Of a stretch of DNA of 35,184 nt, positions 24,072 through 33,215 are shown piece after piece (position 1 is the stretch's first letter; each line of letters starts with the position of its first letter). The position numbers and the translations under genes are program-made. Under the pieces are notes generated by a model, which saw only the letters and a program-made list of their open reading frames with translations, was not told the DNA's origin and ran no database searches. This stretch comes from Candidatus Peregrinibacteria bacterium (lineage in GTDB: Bacteria; Patescibacteriota; Gracilibacteria; UBA1369), in contig PLYH01000001.1 of NCBI GenBank assembly GCA_003153355.1, positions 3,379-38,562 on the forward strand, given 5' to 3'.

Positions 24072-26645
24072 ATGGCCGAAAATCAACCTTCACCATCCAA
24101 CGAAGAATCCAAGAAAAAAGAGGCTGAAACATCAACAGAAATGTTCAGCGATCATACGCTTCGCAACATTTCAGAAGAAATGCAAAGCTCTTATTTGGAT
24201 TACGCGATGAGCGTAATCGTTTCACGCGCCCTCCCGGACGTGCGAGACGGCCTCAAACCGGTACACCGCCGAATTTTATACGCGATGCATGATATCGGAT
24301 TACGATCTACAGGTGCATACCGAAAATCGGCATACCTGGTGGGTGAAGTACTTGGTAAATACCATCCTCACGGCGATGCGCCTGTTTATGAATCCATGGT
24401 GCGTATGGCACAAGATTTTGCAATGCGTTATACCCTCGTAAGAGGCCAAGGAAACTTCGGCTCCATCGACGGCGACAGCGCAGCGGCAATGCGTTATACC
24501 GAAGCTAAAATGGAAAAAATCACCGAAGAAATGCTCACGGATATTGAAAAAGAAACCGTTGCCTGGCAGCCGAACTACGATGGACGTTTTCAGGAACCTA
24601 AAGTTCTTCCGACTAAAATTCCCCAACTCCTTTTGAACGGATCACAGGGTATTGCCGTAGGTATGGCAACATCGACCCCGCCTCACAACCTCACCGAACT
24701 GATTGATGGAATCACGCATATCATGCAGCACCCGGATTGCACGGTTGAAGATCTCATGCAATTTATCAAAGGCCCTGACTTCCCTACCGGAGGCATGATT
24801 TATGATGTCAACGCCATCAAACAAGCATACATGACCGGCCGCGGCGGAGTCATCATGCGCGCCAAAACAAGCATTGAAGAGAAAAAAGGCGGACGTTTTG
24901 AAATCATCATTCACGAAATCCCTTACCAGGTGAACAAATCAAATCTTGTTTCCAAAATTGCCGAACTCGTGCGTGACAAAAAAATTGTCGGCATTACCGA
25001 CGTCCGCGACGAATCAAACCGCGAAGGCATCCGCGTGACGATTGAACTGAAAAAAGACGCATATCCTAAGAAAATCCTGAACCAGCTGTTCAAGATGACA
25101 CAAATGCAGGACACCTTCAACTTCAACATGATCTCGCTGGTTGACGGCTTGCAGCCAAGGCTTTTGGATCTTAAACAAATTCTTGAATATTTCATTGCGC
25201 ACCGCAAAGAGGTCGTCATCAACAGAACCAAATTCGAACTCCGCATCGCGAAAGAACGTCTCCATATTTTGGAAGGTTTAAAGACCGCGCTCGATCACAT
25301 CGATGAAATCATTGCCACCATCCGCAAATCCGATACCAAAGAAGAAGCGCATGCTGCATTGATGAAAAAATTCAAACTCAGCGATCTCCAGTCCAAAGCC
25401 ATTCTGGAAATGAGACTGCAGACTCTCGCCGGTTTGGAACGCAAAAAAATCGAAGACGAATACGATGAGAAAGTGAAACTCATCGCCGAACTTGAAGGTA
25501 TTTTGAAAGATGAAAAGAAAATCTTGAAGATCATCAAAGATGAAATGGCCGAAATTAGAAAAACCTACGGCGATGAACGCAAAACGGAAGTTCACCGCGA
25601 GGCGCTCGGACAGATCGGCATGAAAGACACGATCCCGAACGAACCGATGATCGTGATGCTCACCAAAGAAAACTACATCAAGCGCATGCCTCCTTCAACG
25701 TTCCGCGCACAACACCGCGGCGGAAAAGGCATTATCGGAGCCACGACCAAAGAGGAAGACGAAATCCGCATCGTGCTTCCGGCCAAAAACCATGATGAAG
25801 TTTTGTTCTTCACCAACTTCGGACGCGTGTTCCGTTTACCGGTCTACGAAATTCCGGTAGGTTCACGCACGGCGAAAGGTCAGGCCATCGTGAATCTTTT
25901 ACAGCTCCAGGACCGTGAAAATGTTACATCGATTCTTGGTACAGGTGAACATTTGACCGGCGAATTCCTTTTCATGACGACCAATAAAGGAACCGTCAAA
26001 AAAACTCCGATCGCTGACTTCAAAAATGTCCGTAAAAGCGGTCTGATCGCAATCAAATTGCGCGAAGGAGATATGTTGGAATGGGTCCGCCAGACCAGCA
26101 AAGGAAATCAGATTATGATTATCAGCCGCGAAGGAAAATCCATCCGTTTCAATGAAGAAGACGTCCATGCAACCGGCCGCGCCTCAATGGGCGTACGCGG
26201 CATCCGTCTGCATGCAGGCGATGAAGTCGTGGATATGGACGTGATCAAAAACGTAAACAAGGCTGAACTGCTCGTGATTATGGAAAACGGCCTCGGTAAA
26301 ATGACCAAAGTTACGGATTATCGTTTACAGACACGCGGAGGTTCAGGCGTAAAAACAGCCAACATTACGACCAAAACCGGAAAAATCGTCGGCGCCAAAA
26401 TCAACGATGAAGACACGAAAGGCGATCTTATGATTATGTCCAAACAGGGCGTCATCATCCGCATGAACCTCAAGTCCATCCCTTCACAGGGCCGCACGAC
26501 ACAGGGCGTTTACCTCATGAGAATGAGCGGTGACGACAAAGTCGCCTCAACCACGGTCATCGAAAACGACGGCACCGAAGACCTAACCCCTGAGGAACCT
26601 GTTGATGAAAAACAGCAGCGTTTAGTCGCTGAAGGGAAAGAGTAA
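24072..26645 (+). CDS. gyrA: DNA gyrase subunit A
   Basis: DNA-cleaving subunit of gyrase. Its 857 residues include an acidic, Ser-rich N-terminal extension (1-27) and the family core YLDYAMSVIVSRALPDVRDGLKPVHRRILYAM, written in parts: YLDYAMSVIVSRALP then DVRDGLKPVHRR. The catalytic tyrosine is Tyr142 (AAMRYTEAK). The C-terminal beta-pinwheel carries the GyrA box as QHRGGKG, one change from QRRGGKG, which supports gyrase over topoisomerase IV. The quinolone-determining region reads HGDAPVYE: Ala103 stands where E. coli has Ser83, and Glu107 where it has Asp87. It is separated from gyrB by 7.6 kb and is on the opposite strand. No convincing -35/-10 pair was found. Three AGTAC-type boxes (23985-24032) lie upstream. 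Confidence 0.97.
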   Translation: MAENQPSPSNEESKKKEAETSTEMFSDHTLRNISEEMQSSYLDYAMSVIVSRALPDVRDGLKPVHRRILYAMHDIGLRSTGAYRKSAYLVGEVLGKYHPHGDAPVYESMVRMAQDFAMRYTLVRGQGNFGSIDGDSAAAMRYTEAKMEKITEEMLTDIEKETVAWQPNYDGRFQEPKVLPTKIPQLLLNGSQGIAVGMATSTPPHNLTELIDGITHIMQHPDCTVEDLMQFIKGPDFPTGGMIYDVNAIKQAYMTGRGGVIMRAKTSIEEKKGGRFEIIIHEIPYQVNKSNLVSKIAELVRDKKIVGITDVRDESNREGIRVTIELKKDAYPKKILNQLFKMTQMQDTFNFNMISLVDGLQPRLLDLKQILEYFIAHRKEVVINRTKFELRIAKERLHILEGLKTALDHIDEIIATIRKSDTKEEAHAALMKKFKLSDLQSKAILEMRLQTLAGLERKKIEDEYDEKVKLIAELEGILKDEKKILKIIKDEMAEIRKTYGDERKTEVHREALGQIGMKDTIPNEPMIVMLTKENYIKRMPPSTFRAQHRGGKGIIGATTKEEDEIRIVLPAKNHDEVLFFTNFGRVFRLPVYEIPVGSRTAKGQAIVNLLQLQDRENVTSILGTGEHLTGEFLFMTTNKGTVKKTPIADFKNVRKSGLIAIKLREGDMLEWVRQTSKGNQIMIISREGKSIRFNEEDVHATGRASMGVRGIRLHAGDEVVDMDVIKNVNKAELLVIMENGLGKMTKVTDYRLQTRGGSGVKTANITTKTGKIVGAKINDEDTKGDLMIMSKQGVIIRMNLKSIPSQGRTTQGVYLMRMSGDDKVASTTVIENDGTEDLTPEEPVDEKQQRLVAEGKE

Positions 26646-26652
26646 AACGAGC

Positions 26653-26681
26653 TTGCCTCAAAAAAAGTTTTCTTGTATAGT
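26653..26681 (+). promoter_or_regulatory. rpmE promoter
   Basis: TTGCCT (26653-26658), 17 bp, TATAGT (26676-26681). The leader is about 18 nt to the ATG at 26706. Upstream in-frame codons from 26673 lie inside this promoter. Confidence 0.75.
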
Positions 26682-26705
26682 TCAATGGCATTTTTCTCAA
26701 AAACC

Positions 26706-27062
26706 ATGAAAAAAGATATCCACCCAAAAATCTATCCTGCATTGTTCGTTGATCTTTCAACCGGTGCTGAATTCGTTTCTTTCACCACACGCAAAACCCA
26801 GGAAACGAAAAAAATCGGCGACGTTGAATACAATGTCGTAAAAGTTGAAATCACGTCCGATTCTCATCCGTTCTTCACAGGCAAACAGATGATTCTTGAT
26901 ACTGCGGGCCGCGTCGATAAATTCCGCGAAAAGGTCAAGAAGATGAAGGAAATGAAAGAAAAAAAAGAAAAAGTAGAAAATCCCGAAGAAGGAATGGAAG
27001 AAATGACAGAAAAAAAGCCTGCGAAAAAAGCTGCAGCCAAGAAAACCGCCAAGAAGAAATAG
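26706..27062 (+). CDS. rpmE: large ribosomal subunit protein bL31, Cys-free form with Lys-rich tail
   Basis: A 118-residue 50S protein that bridges to the small subunit. It opens with the family sequence MKKDIHPK and contains VKVEITSDSHPFFTGKQ and the DTAGRVDKFREK block. The four zinc-binding cysteines of classical bL31 are absent, as in the zinc-independent type. After residue 78 comes a charged extension of about 40 residues, first Lys/Glu (KMKEMKEKKEKVENPEEGME), then AKKAAAKKTAKKK. Typical bL31 is 70-90 residues. It has its own promoter, overlaps nothing and ends at a strong terminator. Confidence 0.93.
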   Translation: MKKDIHPKIYPALFVDLSTGAEFVSFTTRKTQETKKIGDVEYNVVKVEITSDSHPFFTGKQMILDTAGRVDKFREKVKKMKEMKEKKEKVENPEEGMEEMTEKKPAKKAAAKKTAKKK

Positions 27063-27085
27063 TCAGTACGACAATGATGAAATTC

Positions 27086-27112
27086 AAAGCCTCCCGGTTG
27101 GGAGGTTTTTTT
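27086..27112 (+). terminator. intrinsic terminator of rpmE
   Basis: CCTCCC (27090-27095), loop GGTT, GGGAGG (27100-27105), then seven T. It lies between two convergent genes, and the T run is only on the plus side. Confidence 0.9.
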
Positions 27113-27133
27113 GTTTGAATAATGGGCTTCAAA

Positions 27134-30100
27134 CTAAGCGGCTTTATTTTTTGGTGGAGCACCAACCCACACCTTTGTATCAGGATCAAGAACACCTATA
27201 ACCGTATGAGTACCATCACCGTTATTTTTAAGATTATAAACATTTTTATCCATCTTTTCAGCAAACTTACTTTCAATCAAAGTATGACCGGCTTCATTCA
27301 GTTCACCTTTTTTTATTTGCTCAGCAAGCAATCTTCTCATGTCCTCACCGCCGCTAGGAACATTTTTAATAGCAGGCTCCGCTGTCGGACGCGGCACTTC
27401 AGCAGCAACGTTTGAAGTAGCTGACTTTTCGGATTTGGCATATGGATTAAAATTTCCAATCGGATCTTTAAGAGCAGAATTATCTTCATCAAGTTGGTGA
27501 AGATTCCCTCGTGCTTCCTCGTACTCCCCCAGAACTTCGCCCCACCGTTTATCAATATGCTCTTGGGTAATTTTACCCATTTCTTGTTTCCATTGATCCG
27601 TCCCTTCTTTTGCCATTGAAGGAAAATTTTTGTTACGAATTGCATCAATGGCTTTCTTCTCGGGACCGGCCGGAATTTTAGTATAAACATCATACCAAAC
27701 CTCTTGCATCTCTTGAGGTGATAACTTTTTACCGTTAACTATCTTGGCATTCAGCGCTTCATGAAACAGCTTATCAATATCCATAAATCTTGCTCTATCT
27801 GAATTCAAAACTTTAATTTCCTGTTCAAATTTTTTGATCGACTTTTGTTTTGCTTCGAGGGCCATGAGATCCTTGGCTTCCTGAGCGCTCTTTTCAGCAA
27901 ATTCTTCCGGAGACCGTTTTTGAATAATTTTCTTCGGAACATTCGGTCCCTGTTTCATAACATTTTTATTCACTTCAAGTACAACTTCTGCTGTGCCGAT
28001 TTCTTCAATTTTTGCTGCCAAACGTTCTTCAATATTTGCAATGCGATAAGGTATAGCGGTTCTCATCGCCTGGGCGGTAGCCTGCTTAAACTCCTCAGAA
28101 TCGGCCTTCACTTCTTTACTGAGACCTTTTATGAGTTCATCACGGTATTCATCAACAGCTTTTTTGAGCGGTCCTTGAGGTAATTTTTCATAACCCTCAA
28201 AGAGCATCTCAACCGTTTCCTTTTGCGTTAAACTTTTATCACCTTTCGAAGCAACACCTTCGCTGTACTTTTTCATAAAATCTTCAACCTGCGACTTCTC
28301 TTCTTCCAAAGCATTCAATTCGCCGCGCAATTTTTTCACTTCTTCTTTACTGAGTTTTACTCTCTTTTTAGCGGCCTGCTGACCTTCTTTAATCTTAGCG
28401 AGATTCACGGGAAGTTCACGGTCCATGGAATGCAAATTTTCAAACTGTGACTTCAAGGCGTCTATTTCCGCCTCGGTAAGTTTACCCAGATTCCCTTTAT
28501 CTTTATATTCTTTCAAAAAAGCCGGCCATTCCATCCGTCGGCTGTCATAAACCATCTTCGCTGACGTGAATGCATCGTTCTCCAATCCTTTAAATTTTTC
28601 ATAAAAACCGGACAAAACTTTTCCCTGTTCACCTTTACCGATATTCACAAAAGGAAACTTTCCGGATAACTTCATATCCAAAAGACCGGATTTAGGGAAC
28701 TGTTCGCTGAAATCCTTAAAAAACTCTTTAACATCCTGATCTTTAAACATCGGATTATTTTCATTTTCCTTCACAAACTGTTCCCAAGGTTTTTCTTTCA
28801 CATCGGCAAAGAGGGCGTCAACGGCTTTGACATCGTGACCATCGGCAAGAAGCGATGCTTTAGCGGTCTGTTCAAGATCAGTAAGAGCAGCTTTGTTCAT
28901 AGTAAGGTTGCCCGGGATGCCTTTGACAGTCCTCCGGAACAAACCTTTCAAAAATTTCCCTGGAGTCTGGAACATGCGCAGCACTTCCATCGGGTTATGC
29001 ATATGCCACCAGGCTTTGCCTGCTTCTTTCCCTACAGACCCGGCCATTTTTCCCCAAAGGATTTCACCTTCCTTCACAAATTTTCCCTGAACATAATAAC
29101 CCATGCCAACCTCTTTGCCTCCTTCAAGAGCCTTTTTAATGAGTGTCTGCTCTGCAGTGCCTTTAGCAATTCCTTCTTCCAGACCTTTCATCCCTCCGTA
29201 TTTATAACCTCCAAAACTTAACGCACCTAGGACGCGGTTAACTCTTGAAGCCGGACGTGTTGCAATTTTAGCCGCTTGTTCGGCATATTTAGCCGCCTGT
29301 TTCTTTCCAAGCTCTTCCGCAAAAGGCTTCATGGCATCCGTGAGAACAGTTTTAAGAAGCTCACGGGCTGCTTTGCGTTCAGCCCCCGTTGCTGCCCCTG
29401 TTCCAACTTTCACCAGCAAGGCTTTTTGTTCCTTCGTTAAAGTTTTAACGCTATTATTCACAGCTTCCTGGACTCCGCTGCTTAACACTGACTGCTCAGC
29501 AGTTTTCTGAACAGCTTCTTTGCCAACGCCTTCTGCAACGGCATGGCCGGCGACATCTGCACCTTCTTTGGCTGCTCCTTCGGCAATGACATGACCGCCA
29601 ATCTCCGCACCTTCTTTAGCGACACCTTCTGCTACAACCTTCGCTCCTCCTTCGGCTACGACTTTTGTCCCGCCCTCCAATGCAGCGCGGGCGGCTACAT
29701 GTGCGGTTACCTCTGCTCCGGCTTTTAACGCAGCTTTTCCTCCTGCTTTCGCCAAAGTTCCACCGATACCAAAAGTAAAAATATCCAAAACGATTGAACC
29801 AACGCCGATAACACCGCGCACAATTCTTTCCGTCGTTCCCATCTTGCGGCCGGAAATAGTTGTGCCATTAATCGCAAACCCGATATCCCACAAACCGCCG
29901 ACGATCGGAATCAAACTGATACCAAAATCCGCTACTTCAAGCGCCGTATTCGATCCGGACTCTTCGCCCTGATGCGCAGCCTGATAATAACCGAATCCGA
30001 CGGCAAACTGCGGCATGAGCAGCATTCCAAAACTCGACGCCTTCAAAAATTTCTGAACAACGGTAGGGCAGTTCTTATTTTCAACGATCTTGGCAAGTGT

Positions 30101-31108
30101 AGGAACCCTCAGTCCCATCGTATTTTTAACATCATTCAATTTCAGCCATTTGTTGGATGCTTCAATAACGTTGTTTGCGCCGTCCAAAAGCTTAATGGCC
30201 TGTTCCGCCTGGAAAGTGCATTCTTCAGGAGTCTTCGCCATAACGGCGTTCTCCTTAAAATCATCAAACTGTTCATCAGCGCCCTCAAGCATTTTTTCGA
30301 TTTGCACACGCTGCGGATCAGTTTTCGGAATATGCATGTCGTCCATCTGCTTGAACAGCGTCTTCTTGTTCTCGTCGTAGCGTTTGCGCTTGATCATCAT
30401 CATTTGTTCAGCCAAAGCATTGCGGCTGTTCAAGTCGATCACCACCAAATCGTCTTGGCTTTTTACGTCGCGCAGGAGTTTTTCATACTCGGTAAGAACA
30501 TCATAAAACTGATCTCCCTGGTCCAGAATATCTTTAAGTCTCGCGTGTTTTTCGCCAATATCCTTGGTTTCGTAATATGCTTTCTGTTTTGAATCAAAAA
30601 AATCGGTATAGACCTCCATCGAAGTCATATAAAACTGCAGTTCCGTACCCGCAGGGTCCAGATTTTTAGTCTTAATGAGAAGCTCTATTTGTTCTTTTTT
30701 TGAATCAAATTTTTGTCGTAACTTTGTAGCATCTTTCCATTCCTTCAAAAGTTCCTGGCGGATCTTGAGATCAACGATATCATCAAGTTTGGCTTCACGG
30801 TCATCTTCGGCCTGGTCTTTGACCTCAACCTTCAGGGTGGATTCCATCGAACGCAACAGCGGTTCATATTCCTTTTTGAGACGCTGCAAATTATTGGCGT
30901 CTACAAGATTCAGATAACTGTCCAGACGCTTGATGTAATCCTCTTTCTGGGGATCGTTCATCTGCGAATCCATGATCGCGCTCTTAAGTTTAGCGATACG
31001 GTCAACGTAAAGCTCGGCGACCTCTTTTTTCTCGGGACCTTCATAAGATTCCGCAAGTTTGCGGACTCTTTCCTGTTGGGCGTTAAATTTTTGCTGTTCA
31101 ACGGGCAT
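27134..31108 (-). CDS. giant helical protein with pre-toxin-TG-like segment, function unknown
   Basis: A 1324-residue protein I cannot assign. Residues 1-380 are charged and strongly helical, with coiled-coil character. Residues about 389-456 are hydrophobic and Gly-rich: ADFGISLIPIVGGLWDIGFA, then TTERIVRGVIGVGSIVLD and GGTLAKAGGKAALKAG. This pattern resembles the pre-toxin TG module of polymorphic toxins. An Ala/Gly/Glu repeat tract follows (about 463-533), including GVAKEGAEIGGHVIAE and GAAKEGADVAGHAVAE. Residues 540-1270 are again helical and Lys/Glu-rich. The last 30 residues look like a small beta unit (DGTHTVIGVLDPDTKVWVG). There is no signal peptide. It lies 9 nt behind an 84-residue gene on the same strand, with which it is probably co-transcribed. 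Confidence 0.75.
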   Translation of the reverse strand: MPVEQQKFNAQQERVRKLAESYEGPEKKEVAELYVDRIAKLKSAIMDSQMNDPQKEDYIKRLDSYLNLVDANNLQRLKKEYEPLLRSMESTLKVEVKDQAEDDREAKLDDIVDLKIRQELLKEWKDATKLRQKFDSKKEQIELLIKTKNLDPAGTELQFYMTSMEVYTDFFDSKQKAYYETKDIGEKHARLKDILDQGDQFYDVLTEYEKLLRDVKSQDDLVVIDLNSRNALAEQMMMIKRKRYDENKKTLFKQMDDMHIPKTDPQRVQIEKMLEGADEQFDDFKENAVMAKTPEECTFQAEQAIKLLDGANNVIEASNKWLKLNDVKNTMGLRVPTLAKIVENKNCPTVVQKFLKASSFGMLLMPQFAVGFGYYQAAHQGEESGSNTALEVADFGISLIPIVGGLWDIGFAINGTTISGRKMGTTERIVRGVIGVGSIVLDIFTFGIGGTLAKAGGKAALKAGAEVTAHVAARAALEGGTKVVAEGGAKVVAEGVAKEGAEIGGHVIAEGAAKEGADVAGHAVAEGVGKEAVQKTAEQSVLSSGVQEAVNNSVKTLTKEQKALLVKVGTGAATGAERKAARELLKTVLTDAMKPFAEELGKKQAAKYAEQAAKIATRPASRVNRVLGALSFGGYKYGGMKGLEEGIAKGTAEQTLIKKALEGGKEVGMGYYVQGKFVKEGEILWGKMAGSVGKEAGKAWWHMHNPMEVLRMFQTPGKFLKGLFRRTVKGIPGNLTMNKAALTDLEQTAKASLLADGHDVKAVDALFADVKEKPWEQFVKENENNPMFKDQDVKEFFKDFSEQFPKSGLLDMKLSGKFPFVNIGKGEQGKVLSGFYEKFKGLENDAFTSAKMVYDSRRMEWPAFLKEYKDKGNLGKLTEAEIDALKSQFENLHSMDRELPVNLAKIKEGQQAAKKRVKLSKEEVKKLRGELNALEEEKSQVEDFMKKYSEGVASKGDKSLTQKETVEMLFEGYEKLPQGPLKKAVDEYRDELIKGLSKEVKADSEEFKQATAQAMRTAIPYRIANIEERLAAKIEEIGTAEVVLEVNKNVMKQGPNVPKKIIQKRSPEEFAEKSAQEAKDLMALEAKQKSIKKFEQEIKVLNSDRARFMDIDKLFHEALNAKIVNGKKLSPQEMQEVWYDVYTKIPAGPEKKAIDAIRNKNFPSMAKEGTDQWKQEMGKITQEHIDKRWGEVLGEYEEARGNLHQLDEDNSALKDPIGNFNPYAKSEKSATSNVAAEVPRPTAEPAIKNVPSGGEDMRRLLAEQIKKGELNEAGHTLIESKFAEKMDKNVYNLKNNGDGTHTVIGVLDPDTKVWVGAPPKNKAA

Positions 31109-31117
31109 GAGACGTTT

Positions 31118-31372
31118 TTATTGATTTTTAGCGATAAAATCCTTTTCAAGCGACTCAATGTTTTTCGCGAAAAAATATCCCCGGAAACCTTTCATCTTTT
31201 GTTTTAATACATCCGTGATGTCCTGTTTCTCATCGCTTAAAGCTTTATAAAGACGCTCACGTTCCTCACCTTCGAGGTAAGGGACATAACTGCGCCACCT
31301 CACCTTTGCCTGAAAATCGAGCGAAGGCGAAAAATCGATGAGTTCAATGAGTTGTTGATTGGTGATTTTCAT
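31118..31372 (-). CDS. small helical protein of unknown function, upstream of the giant gene
   Basis: An 84-residue soluble protein rich in charged residues, with helices around 5-14, 36-50 and 70-82 (LEGEERERLYKALSDEKQDI is the most regular). No family is recognised. Its stop lies 9 nt before the giant gene's start, and an extended -10 promoter (31413-31421) lies 34 nt upstream of its leader end, so the two form one operon. It may be a partner of the larger protein; that is inference from position only. Confidence 0.68.
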   Translation of the reverse strand: MKITNQQLIELIDFSPSLDFQAKVRWRSYVPYLEGEERERLYKALSDEKQDITDVLKQKMKGFRGYFFAKNIESLEKDFIAKNQ

Positions 31373-31412
31373 AGAGTCAAAAATCCTGAAAAAACCTTAA
31401 AATAATCTCTTT

Positions 31413-31436
31413 ATTATACCACAAAAATGGTATAGT
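31413..31436. promoter_or_regulatory. divergent extended -10 promoters on an inverted repeat
   Basis: TATACCA (31415-31421) and TGGTATA (31428-31434) form a perfect 7-bp inverted repeat with a 6-nt centre. Leftward, TGGTATAAT gives an extended -10 (box 31413-31418) for the 84-residue gene. Rightward, TGGTATAGT gives one (box 31431-31436) for tgt. Neither has a good -35. Confidence 0.72.
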
Positions 31437-31461
31437 AGGAACGCTTTCTGCTCCCATCCGA

Positions 31462-32622
31462 ATGTTTTCATTTAAAATTCTTCACAGCGACAAAAAAACC
31501 AAAGCCAGAAGCGGAATTTTCACCACTCCGCACGGTAAAATCGAAACGCCTATTTTCATGCCGGTGGGAACGCTCGGCACGGTAAAATCCCTGAGTCCTC
31601 ATGAAGTTGAAGATTTAGGCGCACAGATTATTCTCGCGAACACGTATCATCTTTACCTGCGGCCGGGCCATGAACTCATCAAAAAAATGGGCGGTCTTCA
31701 TAAGTGGATGCACTGGAACAAACCGATCCTGACCGACTCCGGCGGATATCAGGTTTTTTCGCTGGGCTCGGGGAAAAAACATACGAACAAAGGCAGCATC
31801 GTAAAAATCCTCAAAGACGGGGTCGAATTCCGTTCGCATCTGGACGGTTCCAAACATTTTCTGACGCCGGAAAAAGTGATGGAGATTGAACAGGCTCTGG
31901 GTGCCGATATCATTATGGCTTTTGACGAATGCGCTCCCCATGATTCGTCGCATGCATACGCGCGGGAGGCGATGGAGCGCACGCACGACTGGCTGCTCCG
32001 CTGCATAAAAAAACATCAGCAGTTGCAAAAAAAAGAAGGCAACGCCAAGCAGGCCTTGTTTCCAATTATTCAGGGAGTCGTCTACGACGATTTACGGATT
32101 GAATCAACAAAATTCTGCGCACAAACAGACCTGCCCGGAATCGCCATTGGCGGCTTAAGCGTTGGCGAAAAACGCGAAGACATGTATCGCATTTTGGATG
32201 TCATGCATCCGCATTATCCAAAAAATAAACCGCGTTATTTAATGGGCGTCGGCACACCCAGAGATATTTTTGAAGCGGTTGAACGGGGCATCGATATGTT
32301 CGACTGCGTTCATGCCACGCGTCTGGCGCGCCACGGTAATTTTTACGACGATCACGGACGCCAGCACGTCAAAAACAGCAAATACAAAGCCGATCCGGCT
32401 CCTCTACAAAAAGGTTGCAGATGCTACTCCTGCCAAAATTTCAGCAAGAGCTACATCCGCCATTTGATGATGGAAAACGAAATGCTCGGAGCCCGCCTTC
32501 TGACTATTCACAACCTTCACTTTTTGTTAGACTTGATGAGTAAAATCCGGACAAGCATCAAAGCCGGAAAATTCTTGAGTTTCAAACAACAATTCTTTAA
32601 AAAATTTAAAGCTCTGGTATGA
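31462..32622 (+). CDS. tgt: queuine/preQ1 tRNA-ribosyltransferase
   Basis: Exchanges guanine-34 of GUN-anticodon tRNAs for a queuosine precursor. Its 386 residues match the family: an N-terminal PHGKIETPIFMPVGT, the ILANTYHLYLRPG block, general-base Asp in TDSGGYQVFSL (about 93), IMAFDECAP, and nucleophile Asp in IDMFDCVHATRLARHG (about 275). This last stretch differs from the usual PTRNARxG by an Ala and a Leu. The zinc site CRCYSC plus a downstream His is intact. It heads a five-gene operon and overlaps the next gene by four bases (ATGA). No other queuosine gene is in the window. Confidence 0.95.
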   Translation: MFSFKILHSDKKTKARSGIFTTPHGKIETPIFMPVGTLGTVKSLSPHEVEDLGAQIILANTYHLYLRPGHELIKKMGGLHKWMHWNKPILTDSGGYQVFSLGSGKKHTNKGSIVKILKDGVEFRSHLDGSKHFLTPEKVMEIEQALGADIIMAFDECAPHDSSHAYAREAMERTHDWLLRCIKKHQQLQKKEGNAKQALFPIIQGVVYDDLRIESTKFCAQTDLPGIAIGGLSVGEKREDMYRILDVMHPHYPKNKPRYLMGVGTPRDIFEAVERGIDMFDCVHATRLARHGNFYDDHGRQHVKNSKYKADPAPLQKGCRCYSCQNFSKSYIRHLMMENEMLGARLLTIHNLHFLLDLMSKIRTSIKAGKFLSFKQQFFKKFKALV

Positions 32623-33197
32623 ATTTTGAAAAACTTTGCGACTATATTTTCGAACTCAACACGCTCAAAAAATTCCATCACAGCGGAACCAAACTTGCCG
32701 GAGTAAATATTCCCGACACCATTGCTGAACATGCCTACCGGACGGCTGTAATCGGTTATATTCTGGCGAAAGCCGAAAAAGCCAATCCGGACAAAGTGGC
32801 TCTGATCTGCCTGATGCACGACAACGCTGAAGCAAGAATTACGGATCTCCATAAAGTCGCACGCAGATACGTCGACACTAAAAAACCGGAAAAACAAGCA
32901 TACAAAGAACAACTCGAAAGACTTCCTGAAGATCTGGCCGGCCTGTTCTGGAAAAACTTTCTGGAGTTCGAAGACCAGACAACCAAAGAAGGCATCGTTG
33001 CACGCGACGCTGATATGCTGGAAACGGCTTTTCAGGCAAAAGAGTACCTTGATCTTGGCCATAAAGCATGCCAGGATTGGATCAGCAACGTTGAAAAATG
33101 CTTGAAAACGAAAACCGCCAAAAAACTTCTGCAAACCATGAAAAAGAAACAGTTTACGGACTGGTGGCAGGGATTGAAAAAAATCGAAGGATATTAG
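32619..33197 (+). CDS. HD-domain hydrolase, probable 5'-deoxynucleotidase
   Basis: A 192-residue metal-dependent phosphohydrolase of the HDDC2/YfbR-like group, which removes phosphate from deoxynucleoside monophosphates. Visible ligands are the His of TIAEHAYRTAV (about 38), the His-Asp pair in CLMHDNAEA (about 67-68) and a later Asp in VARDADMLETAF (about 133). The length fits the group. The start overlaps the tgt stop (ATGA, 32619-32622). It is 18 nt upstream of ruvA. The exact substrate is a family-level guess. Confidence 0.85.
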   Translation: MNFEKLCDYIFELNTLKKFHHSGTKLAGVNIPDTIAEHAYRTAVIGYILAKAEKANPDKVALICLMHDNAEARITDLHKVARRYVDTKKPEKQAYKEQLERLPEDLAGLFWKNFLEFEDQTTKEGIVARDADMLETAFQAKEYLDLGHKACQDWISNVEKCLKTKTAKKLLQTMKKKQFTDWWQGLKKIEGY

Positions 33198-33215
33198 TCA
33201 GTAATTCCACATTCA

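Noticed and set aside
29972-30592. 206-codon open frame on the plus strand
   Set aside because: Antisense to the helical N-terminal region of the giant gene; Phe- and His-rich shadow of Lys/Glu-coding sequence.
32517-33134. 205-codon open frame on the minus strand
   Set aside because: Antisense to the end of tgt and the HD-domain gene, both well supported.
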